DNA from: Bifidobacteriaceae bacterium
GTDB taxonomy: Bacteria > Actinomycetota > Actinomycetes > Actinomycetales > WQXJ01
Direction: 5' to 3'
NCBI GenBank assembly: GCA_031256885.1
Contig: JAIRPS010000133.1
Span: 1-5,124 of the forward strand
Length of the DNA stretch: 5,124 nt
Every line of letters begins with the position of its first letter. Positions within the stretch are counted from its first letter, which is position 1. Position numbers and translations under genes: made by a program. Of this stretch, positions 1 through 5,124 are shown in pieces. Below the pieces are notes generated by a model. It was given only the letters and a program-made list of their open reading frames with translations. It made no database searches and was not told where the DNA came from.

Positions 1-1
1 C

Positions 2-862
2 CGTTTAGCAGCCACTCGGCGAGTTGGCCACGCCGGCACGCTTGACCCGTTGGCAACTGGTCTGCTGGTGGTTGGGGTAGGTCGCGGCACCCGCCTCCTT
101 ACATACCTCAGCGGCTTGGATAAGTCTTATCAAGCCACCATTCGCCTGGGCTGGTCCACTCTTACCGACGATGCCGAAGGTTCAGCCATAACCTTCGCCG
201 CACCTGAACTGATGGCCGGGTTAAGCGAGCCGGCGGTAACGGCAGCAGTTAGCCAACTGACCGGACCATTGCAGCAAGTACCCTCAACCTACTCGGCAAT
301 CAAAATCGGTGGTGTGCGTGCCTATGCGGCAGCCCGCGCCGGACAAACCCCCCAGTTAGCCGCCCGACCAGTGGTGGTGCACAGTTTTGCGGTACTTGAC
401 AGTTGCCGCCACCAAGTTGATCAACACACTGTGCTTGACCTTGAAGTGACGGTAACCGTTTCCTCAGGTACCTATGTGCGGGCTTTGGCGCGTGATCTTG
501 GTGCAGCCCTGGGCGTTGGCGGGCATTTGACCAAACTGCGGCGCAGCAGTGTTGGGCCGTTCAACCTTAGCGAAGCCAGTCAGCTTGATGCTTTAGCTAA
601 CCGTTGGCAAATGCTCGGCCTGGCCCAAGCCGCCAGGCGTGTGCTGCCAACCTGCCGCCTGACAGCCAACCAGGTGACAGCCTGGCAATATGGTCAAAAG
701 ATTGCAGTAGACATAGCGGCAGCGTTCGGCGAGCCGCTGGGTGACAAGCCGGATCAGCCAACAGTGGTGGCGGTGCTTGACCCGGCAGAACAGTTAGCTG
801 GGATTGGGCATCTCCACAAAGACGGCCAACTCAAACCAGTAGCCGTATTTCCGGCAAACTAA
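2..862 (+). CDS. truB: tRNA pseudouridine-55 synthase TruB (5' end cut off by the window)
   Basis: TruB converts uridine 55 in the T-arm of tRNA to pseudouridine in the cytoplasm. The frame is open from the left edge and gives 286 residues before TAA. The catalytic motif GHAGTLDP lies at positions 26-49, with the nucleophilic aspartate at 44-46. It sits upstream of the TTG at 50, so that TTG is internal and the real start is outside the window; about 35 residues are probably missing. Further family motifs follow: VPSTYSAIK with the conserved tyrosine (encoded about 278-304), then GTYVRALARDLG and LRRSSVGPF, which form the rest of the tRNA and active-site surface. A divergent C-terminal region beginning LTANQVTAW resembles the actinobacterial TruB C-terminal domain. 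Only non-coding sequence and the lipoprotein follow it, not ribF, which is a common truB neighbour. The family call is secure. Confidence 0.96.
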   Translation, partial: RLAATRRVGHAGTLDPLATGLLVVGVGRGTRLLTYLSGLDKSYQATIRLGWSTLTDDAEGSAITFAAPELMAGLSEPAVTAAVSQLTGPLQQVPSTYSAIKIGGVRAYAAARAGQTPQLAARPVVVHSFAVLDSCRHQVDQHTVLDLEVTVTVSSGTYVRALARDLGAALGVGGHLTKLRRSSVGPFNLSEASQLDALANRWQMLGLAQAARRVLPTCRLTANQVTAWQYGQKIAVDIAAAFGEPLGDKPDQPTVVAVLDPAEQLAGIGHLHKDGQLKPVAVFPAN

Positions 863-901
863 GCCGCGTTGTGCCCTACTTCAAGCGGCGTGCCCGCTGG
901 T

Positions 902-924
902 GCGCTAAGGCTGCAAGCCGGTAC
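902..924 (+). repeat. Imperfect 23-base direct repeat, copy 1 (non-coding)
   Basis: The 13 bases GCGCTAAGGCTGC at 902-914 recur exactly at 1037-1049. After four mismatches, CGGTAC at 919-924 recurs at 1054-1059. In total 19 of 23 bases match. The copies are 135 bases apart, a multiple of three. This copy lies in the truB-lipoprotein gap and its end runs into the proposed -10 hexamer; the other copy encodes part of the signal peptide. It may be a small duplication, a regulator site or chance. No function can be assigned. Confidence 0.55.
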
Positions 925-927
925 AAT
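922..927 (+). promoter_or_regulatory. Possible promoter -10 element (TACAAT) for the lipoprotein-mazG-pntAB unit
   Basis: TACAAT matches the TATAAT consensus at 5 of 6 bases and lies 88 bases before the TTG start of the lipoprotein gene. This is the only gap long enough for a promoter inside the window. No good -35 hexamer lies 16-18 bases upstream (the region reads CTGGTGCGCT), and there is no extended TGn, so the call rests on the -10 and on context. Around 884-898 there is a 5-bp stem (AGCGG/CCGCT) with a 5-base loop, but no T-tract follows it, so transcription from truB may also read through. Confidence 0.3.
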
Positions 928-999
928 CCGTTAGTTGGTTACATCACATCACTGGCGCTTCAGGTACTCTTAGGGGGTTCTTGTTGGAGCTGGGCACTT

Positions 1000-1009
1000 A
1001 GGAAGAAGG
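1000..1009 (+). promoter_or_regulatory. Ribosome-binding site that supports the TTG start of the lipoprotein gene
   Basis: The purine-rich AGGAAGAAGG ends 6 bases before the TTG at 1016. The same frame is closed by a TAG at 971-973, and no ATG, GTG or TTG occurs in it between that stop and 1016. The TTG is therefore the first usable start, and it leaves a complete lipoprotein signal peptide. Confidence 0.7.
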
Positions 1010-1015
1010 CAGCAG

Positions 1016-1654
1016 TTGTCTAGACCACTTCGCATCGCGCTAAGGCTGCTGAGCGGTACCCTGGGGCTTGGTTTGGCGCTTAGCTGGTTAACAGCTTGCG
1101 GAACCGGTCAAGCGGGGGTGGCAATGATTGTTGGTGAGCAAGCAATCACCTATGAAGTGCTTGATCAAACCATCAAACAAGCCCAAGAATACCTGATGGT
1201 AGAACCAATTGCCGATGACGCAGTTTTGTCCGTGATGATCTTTGGCATGGTCGCAGCCGAGCAAGCCAAGCAGCGCGAATCCGACCAATTCAGCGACCAA
1301 ACAGCCGCCGAAGCCCTCCAAAGCATGGTTGACAATCAGATCAACCCAGCCAAGCAAGCCTCCGGCCAAGACGTATTGCCACCGGTCAAACAGTGGCTCC
1401 CGGGAACCCTCGATATTGGCCGTGGACTGATCTTCCAATCGCTCTATCAGCAAGCTTTCTATGCTGGTTCAGCTGATGAACTGATCACCGCCATTTATGA
1501 GCAAAGCATGCAGCCTGACCTGGTTACCACCAACCCGCGTTTTGGCACTTTCAGCGTTCAAAATGGTTTTGCCGCCACAGCGTGGCCGTGGTCGCTCAGC
1601 GCCGACACCACCACGGACGTAACCGCAGACAATACGGTGGTTGATGCGGGGTGA
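1016..1654 (+). CDS. SurA-N-like lipoprotein, chaperone-type, no isomerase domain
   Basis: The 212-residue product starts at TTG, supported by the ribosome-binding site just upstream. Residues 1-27 form a lipoprotein signal peptide: arginines at 3, 6 and 10, a hydrophobic core, then the lipobox LTAC with Cys28 as the predicted lipidated residue. The mature protein is therefore expected on the outer face of the cytoplasmic membrane. It opens with AMIVGEQAITYEVLDQTIKQ (about 36-55), which resembles the first strand-helix unit of SurA/PrsA N-terminal domains. Helical, Gln/Ala-rich sequence follows, and a conserved-looking NPRFGTF motif is at 173-179. There is no parvulin isomerase domain, so it cannot be called PrsA or SurA proper. 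The acidic, threonine-rich tail (about 194-212) looks disordered. Its stop overlaps the mazG start as GTGA, implying translational coupling. The lipoprotein call is firm; a chaperone role is inferred from the fold resemblance and from its place before mazG. Confidence 0.82.
   Translation: MSRPLRIALRLLSGTLGLGLALSWLTACGTGQAGVAMIVGEQAITYEVLDQTIKQAQEYLMVEPIADDAVLSVMIFGMVAAEQAKQRESDQFSDQTAAEALQSMVDNQINPAKQASGQDVLPPVKQWLPGTLDIGRGLIFQSLYQQAFYAGSADELITAIYEQSMQPDLVTTNPRFGTFSVQNGFAATAWPWSLSADTTTDVTADNTVVDAG
1037..1059 (+). repeat. Imperfect 23-base direct repeat, copy 2 (inside the signal peptide)
   Basis: This is the partner of the copy at 902-924. It encodes ALRLLSGT of the lipoprotein signal peptide. 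Read in the same frame, the upstream copy would encode ALRLQAGT and then reach a TAG at 932-934. That similarity makes a partial duplication of the 5' end of the gene conceivable, although the sequence flanking the two copies is not clearly related. Confidence 0.5.
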
Positions 1655-2352
1655 CAGATAACGCATCAGTTCAAATCAACCGTCTAGTGGCAGTGATGGA
1701 TCAACTACTGGCACCGGGCGGCTGCCCTTGGGATGCGGAGCAAACCCACCGTTCACTGGTGCAATATTTGCTTGAAGAAACCTACGAAGTAGTTGAAGCG
1801 ATCGAGCAAGAGGATCAAGCCGGCTTACGTGAAGAACTGGGTGACCTGCTCCTCCAAGTGGTTTTTCATTCCGCCATTGCTGAGCGGCAGGGCGTTTTTG
1901 ACCTGGCCGATGTTGCCGGGGATGTGGCCGATAAACTGATCCGCCGCCATCCTCATGTTTTTGCTGAAGAAACTGAACCGCTTGATGCAGCGCAAACCCA
2001 TATTCGGTGGGACCGTATCAAAGCGGCCGAAAAATCACGCAAATCCGTGCTAGACGGCATACCCACAGCTCAGCCAGCGGTTGCCCGGCTCCTCAAAGTG
2101 ATTGGGCGGGCGCAACGTGGTGGCTTGGACATTGACCAACTGATTGAACCGTTATTACCCAACTCGGAGCAACCCGCCCAGGATGCTGCAACCGAGGTTG
2201 GGGCACAGTTACTAAAGACAATCGTGAAGGCGCAAAGCCTTGACGTTGATGCGGAAGCGTCATTACGAGCCGTCACCCGTCAGCTCGAATCACGCATCCG
2301 CCACCAAGAGGAGGAATCCATGACTCGTAAGAAGGTTGGACTATGCAAGTAG
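1651..2352 (+). CDS. mazG: Nucleoside triphosphate pyrophosphohydrolase MazG
   Basis: MazG hydrolyses NTPs and dNTPs, especially damaged or non-canonical ones, to the monophosphate and pyrophosphate in the cytoplasm. The 233-residue product starts at GTG within the lipoprotein stop. The first MazG domain (about 10-107) is textbook: GGCPWDAEQTH at 23-33, the metal-binding EExxE at Glu42, Glu43 and Glu46, and ExxD at Glu62 to Asp65, ending in RRHPHVF. A linker with HIRWDRIKAAEK follows. The second domain (about 140-220) is degenerate: the helix that carries EExxE in the E. coli protein is replaced by EPLLPNSEQPAQDA, and the second ExxD reads EVGA (182-185). At 233 residues it is shorter than the E. 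coli protein (263). Translation is probably coupled to the lipoprotein, since no strong ribosome-binding site of its own is visible. The last 10 codons coincide with a possible mini-ORF, and the stop lies 10 bases inside pntA. The family call is secure. Confidence 0.95.
   Translation: MTDNASVQINRLVAVMDQLLAPGGCPWDAEQTHRSLVQYLLEETYEVVEAIEQEDQAGLREELGDLLLQVVFHSAIAERQGVFDLADVAGDVADKLIRRHPHVFAEETEPLDAAQTHIRWDRIKAAEKSRKSVLDGIPTAQPAVARLLKVIGRAQRGGLDIDQLIEPLLPNSEQPAQDAATEVGAQLLKTIVKAQSLDVDAEASLRAVTRQLESRIRHQEEESMTRKKVGLCK
2309..2352 (+). promoter_or_regulatory. Consensus ribosome-binding site plus ATG opening a 10-residue ORF at the mazG/pntA junction
   Basis: AGGAGG at 2309-2314 is the best Shine-Dalgarno match seen in the window. 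It is followed 5 bases later by ATG at 2320-2322. That ATG is in frame with mazG and would give the peptide [10 protein letters not shown], ending at the mazG stop TAG (2350-2352). The pntA ATG at 2343 sits just before that stop, so ribosomes ending here could restart on pntA. It may be a ribosome-loading site for coupled translation, or the trace of an older pntA start. The sequence elements are directly visible; the function is inferred. Confidence 0.5.
2329..2335 (+). promoter_or_regulatory. Ribosome-binding site of pntA
   Basis: AAGAAGG ends 7 bases before the pntA ATG at 2343, a usual spacing though weaker than the AGGAGG further upstream. The pntA frame is closed by a TAA at 2328-2330, and ATG 2343 is the only start placed so that the product begins with the family-typical VGIPRE. 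This start is therefore well supported. Confidence 0.6.
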
Positions 2353-3881
2353 GCATACCAAGAGAAACACTAACTGGCGAAACCCGGGTGGCAGCCAGCC
2401 CCAAATCAGTTGAAGCACTGATCAAACTGGGCTACACCGTCACCATTGAATCCGGTGCGGGTGATCGCGCCGCAATGCCAGATGATCTTTACGCGGCCGC
2501 CGGGGCAACCATTGGCACGGCGCAGCAAGTTTGGGCCAGCGACATTGTGGCCAAAATCAATCCGCCAACGGACACTGAAATCGGTTTAGCAAAAGCCGGT
2601 GCCACCCTGATATCGCTGATTGCCGCACCGCGCTCACCAGAACTGCTTGACCGCTTAGCCAAAGCCCAGCTGACCGTCCTGGCAATGGACTCAGTGCCGC
2701 GCATTTCACGTGCTCAAGCCCTTGACGTGATCTCGTCAATGGCCAATATTGGTGGGTACCGGGCGGTGATTGAAGCAGCCACCGAGTTCGGTTCTTTCTT
2801 CACCGGACAGGTTACGGCGGCCGGTAAAGTACCGCCCGCCCGCGTGTTTGTTTCCGGCGCTGGTGTAGCTGGTTTAGCGGCGATTGGCACAGCCCGTTCT
2901 TTAGGGGCGGAAGTGCGTGCCACCGATATTCGCGCTGAGGTTGCTGAACAGGTCGAATCGATGGGTGCCGACTTTGTGGCGGTGGAATCTGGCGAATCAC
3001 AGCAATCGAGCGATGGCTACGCCCGTGAAGCGACCGCCGATTATGCGGCCGCCGCTGCGCGAATGTATGCTGAGCAGGTAAAACACGTCGATATTGTGAT
3101 TACTACGGCACTGATTCCGGGTAAGCCGGCGCCGCGTTTGATCACCGAAGAAATGGTTGCTTCAATGCGGCCAGGCTCGGTGATTGTTGATATGGCTGCC
3201 GGTACGGGCGGTAACGTGGCCGGTTCGCGGCCAGACCAGTTGGTGGTTACCGAAAACGGTGTAAAAATCATTGGTTACACGGATTTGCCCGGTCGCCTAC
3301 CAACTCAAGCATCGCAACTGTTTGCCACCAATATTGTCAACCTGATGAAGCTGGTCACACCAGCTAAAGATGGTGTGTTGACACTCAACCTGGAAGACCA
3401 AGTTCAGCGCGGCATGCTGGTCACACACCAAGGTGAAGTGACTTTCCCGCCGCCACCGGTGGCGGTTTCTGCCGCGCCGGTCCGCCCGCCTGCGCCGCAG
3501 CCGCCCGCCAAAGCTGAAAAGCCGCCGCGTGACCCGCGTGTGACATACGGTCTGCTGGGGGTTTGCGCAGCTGCGCTGCTGGCACTGTTCTGGGTTTCGC
3601 CCGGCCAACTGCTTGGCAACTTCCTTGTCTTTATGCTGGCGGTGGTGATTGGCTACTACGTGATTGGTAACGTCAGCCACTCATTGCATACGCCGCTAAT
3701 GTCGGTGACCAACGCAATATCAGGCATCATTATTGTTGGTTCATTAGTTGGAATGGAGAATGCGAGCCATTCAGCGGCCATTGCCGTACTGGCAATCTGC
3801 GGCATTTTCCTGGCTTCCATCAACATTTTTGGCGGCTTCACCGTCACCCACCGTATGCTCGGCATGTTCAAGAGGAGCTGA
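2343..3881 (+). CDS. pntA: Proton-translocating NAD(P) transhydrogenase subunit alpha, single-chain type
   Basis: With PntB it forms the membrane transhydrogenase that reduces NADP+ with NADH, driven by the proton gradient. The 512 residues match the length of E. coli PntA (510). Domain I (about 1-370) binds NAD(H): the N-terminus [15 protein letters not shown] is typical, the RQD loop is present in [14 protein letters not shown] (Arg120, Gln125, Asp128, the same spacing as in Rhodospirillum), and the Rossmann loop GAGVAG is at 172-177 with the acidic Asp195 at the end of the next strand. [12 protein letters not shown] at 311-322 is another family signature. A proline-rich linker (about 369-399) leads to four membrane segments (about 401-419, 423-444, 450-470 and 475-499), including [19 protein letters not shown]. 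Domain I and the first membrane block are fused here; Rhodospirillum and Mycobacterium split them into two proteins. It overlaps mazG by 10 bases and is followed by pntB. Confidence 0.97.
   Translation: MQVGIPRETLTGETRVAASPKSVEALIKLGYTVTIESGAGDRAAMPDDLYAAAGATIGTAQQVWASDIVAKINPPTDTEIGLAKAGATLISLIAAPRSPELLDRLAKAQLTVLAMDSVPRISRAQALDVISSMANIGGYRAVIEAATEFGSFFTGQVTAAGKVPPARVFVSGAGVAGLAAIGTARSLGAEVRATDIRAEVAEQVESMGADFVAVESGESQQSSDGYAREATADYAAAAARMYAEQVKHVDIVITTALIPGKPAPRLITEEMVASMRPGSVIVDMAAGTGGNVAGSRPDQLVVTENGVKIIGYTDLPGRLPTQASQLFATNIVNLMKLVTPAKDGVLTLNLEDQVQRGMLVTHQGEVTFPPPPVAVSAAPVRPPAPQPPAKAEKPPRDPRVTYGLLGVCAAALLALFWVSPGQLLGNFLVFMLAVVIGYYVIGNVSHSLHTPLMSVTNAISGIIIVGSLVGMENASHSAAIAVLAICGIFLASINIFGGFTVTHRMLGMFKRS
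3873..3877 (+). promoter_or_regulatory. Ribosome-binding site of pntB, inside the end of pntA
   Basis: AGGAG lies within the last codons of pntA and is 11 bases from the pntB ATG at 3889, slightly long. The pntA stop and the pntB start are only 7 bases apart, which fits coupled translation of two subunits needed in equal amounts. Confidence 0.6.
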
Positions 3882-3888
3882 CACAACA

Positions 3889-5124
3889 ATGCCCATAACT
3901 CTGGTCAATGGTTCGTTCATTATTGCGGGCCTCTGTTTTATCCTGGCTTTAGCTGGGCTGTCCAAGCATGAAACATCGAAACGTGGTAACACGCTGGGTA
4001 TTGTTGGCATGGCCATGGCCTTGTTCTTCTTGTGCTTGGGAATCTTTTGCGGTTTCAGCTCGTCCGGTTTTCCGGTTACCGATTCCGCGCCCGGCTGGGT
4101 GATAGCGGCAGTCTTATTGCCGATGGCGGTGGCTGCGGTGATTGGCGTGACGCTGGCGCGGCGCGTTGAAATGACTGGCATGCCGCAGCTGATTGCCTTA
4201 TTGCACTCGTTTGTTGGCTTGGCGGCCGTACTGGTTGGTTGGACTTCCTATGTCGAAACCACAATCTATGAAGTAGCCAATCCCGGCCTGCACGGTGCGG
4301 AACTGTTCATTGGTGTGTTTATTGGCGCAGTGACTTTCACTGGCTCAATCATTGCCTACCTGAAACTGTCTGCCAAGATGAAATCTTCGCCGCTGATGCT
4401 GCCGCACCACAATGTGTTGAACCTCAGCGCGTTGGTTGTTTTCCTTGGTTTGACAATCTGGTTTGTGGTCAGCCCGAACGTTTGGCTGCTGGTAGTGGTG
4501 ACACTGATTGCTTTGGCGCTTGGTTTGCACCTGGTCGCTTCGATTGGTGGCGGTGATATGCCGGTGGTTGTGTCCATGCTCAACTCGTATTCCGGTTGGG
4601 CGGCAGCGGCGGCTGGTTTCACTTTGAACAACAACCTGCTGATCATTACCGGCGCTCTGGTCGGTTCTTCCGGTGCCTACCTCTCATACATCATGTGTAA
4701 GGGTATGAACCGTTCCTTCATCTCCGTTATTGCTGGCGGTTTCGGTTCCGACGGTCAAGTCACTGGTGAAGTCAAAGACTATGGTGAACACCGCGAAACC
4801 AGCGCTGTTGAAGTAGCGGATTGGCTCAAAAACGCCGACTCGGTGATCATTACACCCGGTTACGGTATGGCGGTAGCCCAAGCACAAGGGCCTGTTGCCA
4901 GCTTGACCCAAACTTTGCGCAGTCTCGGTGTCGAAGTTCGCTTTGGCATACACCCGGTTGCTGGTCGCTTGCCGGGTCACATGAATGTGCTGCTAGCGGA
5001 AGCGAAAGTGCCTTACGATGTTGTCCTTGAGATGGACGAGATCAATGAAGACTTTGCTACCACTGATGTGGTTTTGGTGATCGGTGCAAACGACACTGTT
5101 AACCCGGCAGCTTTGGATGACCCA
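3889..5124 (+). CDS. pntB: Proton-translocating NAD(P) transhydrogenase subunit beta (3' end cut off by the window)
   Basis: This subunit carries most of the proton channel and the NADP(H) site. The frame is open from ATG to the right edge, giving 412 residues with no stop; by comparison with E. coli PntB (462) about 60 are missing. Nine hydrophobic segments are visible (about 8-23, 36-57, 69-89, 99-118, 137-158, 177-195, 197-216, 224-243 and 250-268), as expected for the family. Channel residues are kept: His106 in LLHSFVG matches E. coli beta-His91, and Asp223 and Asn232 in [17 protein letters not shown] match Asp213 and Asn222. Domain III shows [10 protein letters not shown] at 324-333, [12 protein letters not shown] at 355-366 and [10 protein letters not shown] at 399-408, where Asp402 matches Asp392. 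The terminal KRS-containing NADP loop is beyond the window. Compared with E. coli it has about 15 extra residues between segments 2 and 3. The call is secure. Confidence 0.97.
   Translation, partial: MPITLVNGSFIIAGLCFILALAGLSKHETSKRGNTLGIVGMAMALFFLCLGIFCGFSSSGFPVTDSAPGWVIAAVLLPMAVAAVIGVTLARRVEMTGMPQLIALLHSFVGLAAVLVGWTSYVETTIYEVANPGLHGAELFIGVFIGAVTFTGSIIAYLKLSAKMKSSPLMLPHHNVLNLSALVVFLGLTIWFVVSPNVWLLVVVTLIALALGLHLVASIGGGDMPVVVSMLNSYSGWAAAAAGFTLNNNLLIITGALVGSSGAYLSYIMCKGMNRSFISVIAGGFGSDGQVTGEVKDYGEHRETSAVEVADWLKNADSVIITPGYGMAVAQAQGPVASLTQTLRSLGVEVRFGIHPVAGRLPGHMNVLLAEAKVPYDVVLEMDEINEDFATTDVVLVIGANDTVNPAALDDP

Noticed and set aside
50..52. TTG as the start of truB
   Set aside because: The essential GHAGTLDP motif is encoded upstream at 26-49 in the same open frame, so this TTG is an internal leucine codon.
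863..900. Possible terminator after truB: GCCGC/GCGGC and AGCGG/CCGCT inverted repeats
   Set aside because: The stems are only 5 bp, they compete with each other, one has a 17-base loop, and no T-tract follows. An intrinsic terminator is not supported.
1088..1453. 121-codon open frame on the - strand
   Set aside because: It lies wholly inside the lipoprotein gene in antisense. The + strand frame has a signal peptide, a ribosome-binding site and coupling to mazG. The antisense product has no recognisable motif.
3424..3540. GC-rich, proline-codon-rich stretch that looks like a low-complexity or foreign insert
   Set aside because: It encodes the interdomain linker of PntA, where proline- and alanine-rich sequence is usual, and the frame continues through it.
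3297..3680. 127-codon open frame on the - strand
   Set aside because: It is antisense to conserved pntA sequence, including the membrane segments, and its product is an arginine/histidine-rich shadow with no family features.
3771..4181. 136-codon open frame on the - strand across the pntA/pntB junction
   Set aside because: Both + strand frames here are strongly conserved and their junction is typical. The antisense frame reflects codon bias and has no supported start.
4684..4980. 98-codon - strand frame and a 69-codon + strand frame (4821-5030) inside pntB
   Set aside because: Both overlap the NADP(H)-binding domain of pntB, whose motifs are continuous in their own frame.

Overview
This window looks like a chromosomal housekeeping segment from an actinobacterium of moderate GC (roughly the mid-50s percent by eye, not counted). 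The taxonomic hints are the actinobacterial style of the TruB middle and C-terminal regions, a SurA-N-like lipoprotein directly in front of mazG (a gene pair I recall from actinobacterial genomes), GTG and TTG starts, and tight gene packing on one strand. I cannot name a genus. All genes are on the + strand.

Layout: (1) positions 2-862 hold the 3' part of truB, a tRNA pseudouridine-55 synthase whose N-terminus lies before the window. (2) Positions 863-1015 are a 153-base gap with a possible promoter -10 element and the first copy of a 23-base imperfect direct repeat. (3) Positions 1016-1654 encode a small lipoprotein with a SurA-N-like start and no isomerase domain. (4) mazG, a nucleoside triphosphate pyrophosphohydrolase, overlaps it by 4 bases. 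(5) pntA, a full-length single-chain transhydrogenase alpha subunit, overlaps mazG by 10 bases. (6) pntB, the beta subunit, follows after 7 bases and runs off the right edge with about 60 residues missing.

The spacing implies one transcriptional unit, lipoprotein-mazG-pntA-pntB, probably started in the gap after truB. PntA and PntB together form the proton-translocating transhydrogenase that makes NADPH from NADH using the proton gradient. MazG removes non-canonical nucleotides. The lipoprotein probably acts on the outer face of the membrane.

I found no mobile element, CRISPR array, RNA gene, toxin-antitoxin pair or undescribed multi-gene system. The points that merit a second look are smaller: a strong ribosome-binding site and ATG opening a 10-residue ORF at the mazG/pntA junction, a degenerate second domain in MazG, a direct repeat around the lipoprotein start, and an enlarged loop in PntB.
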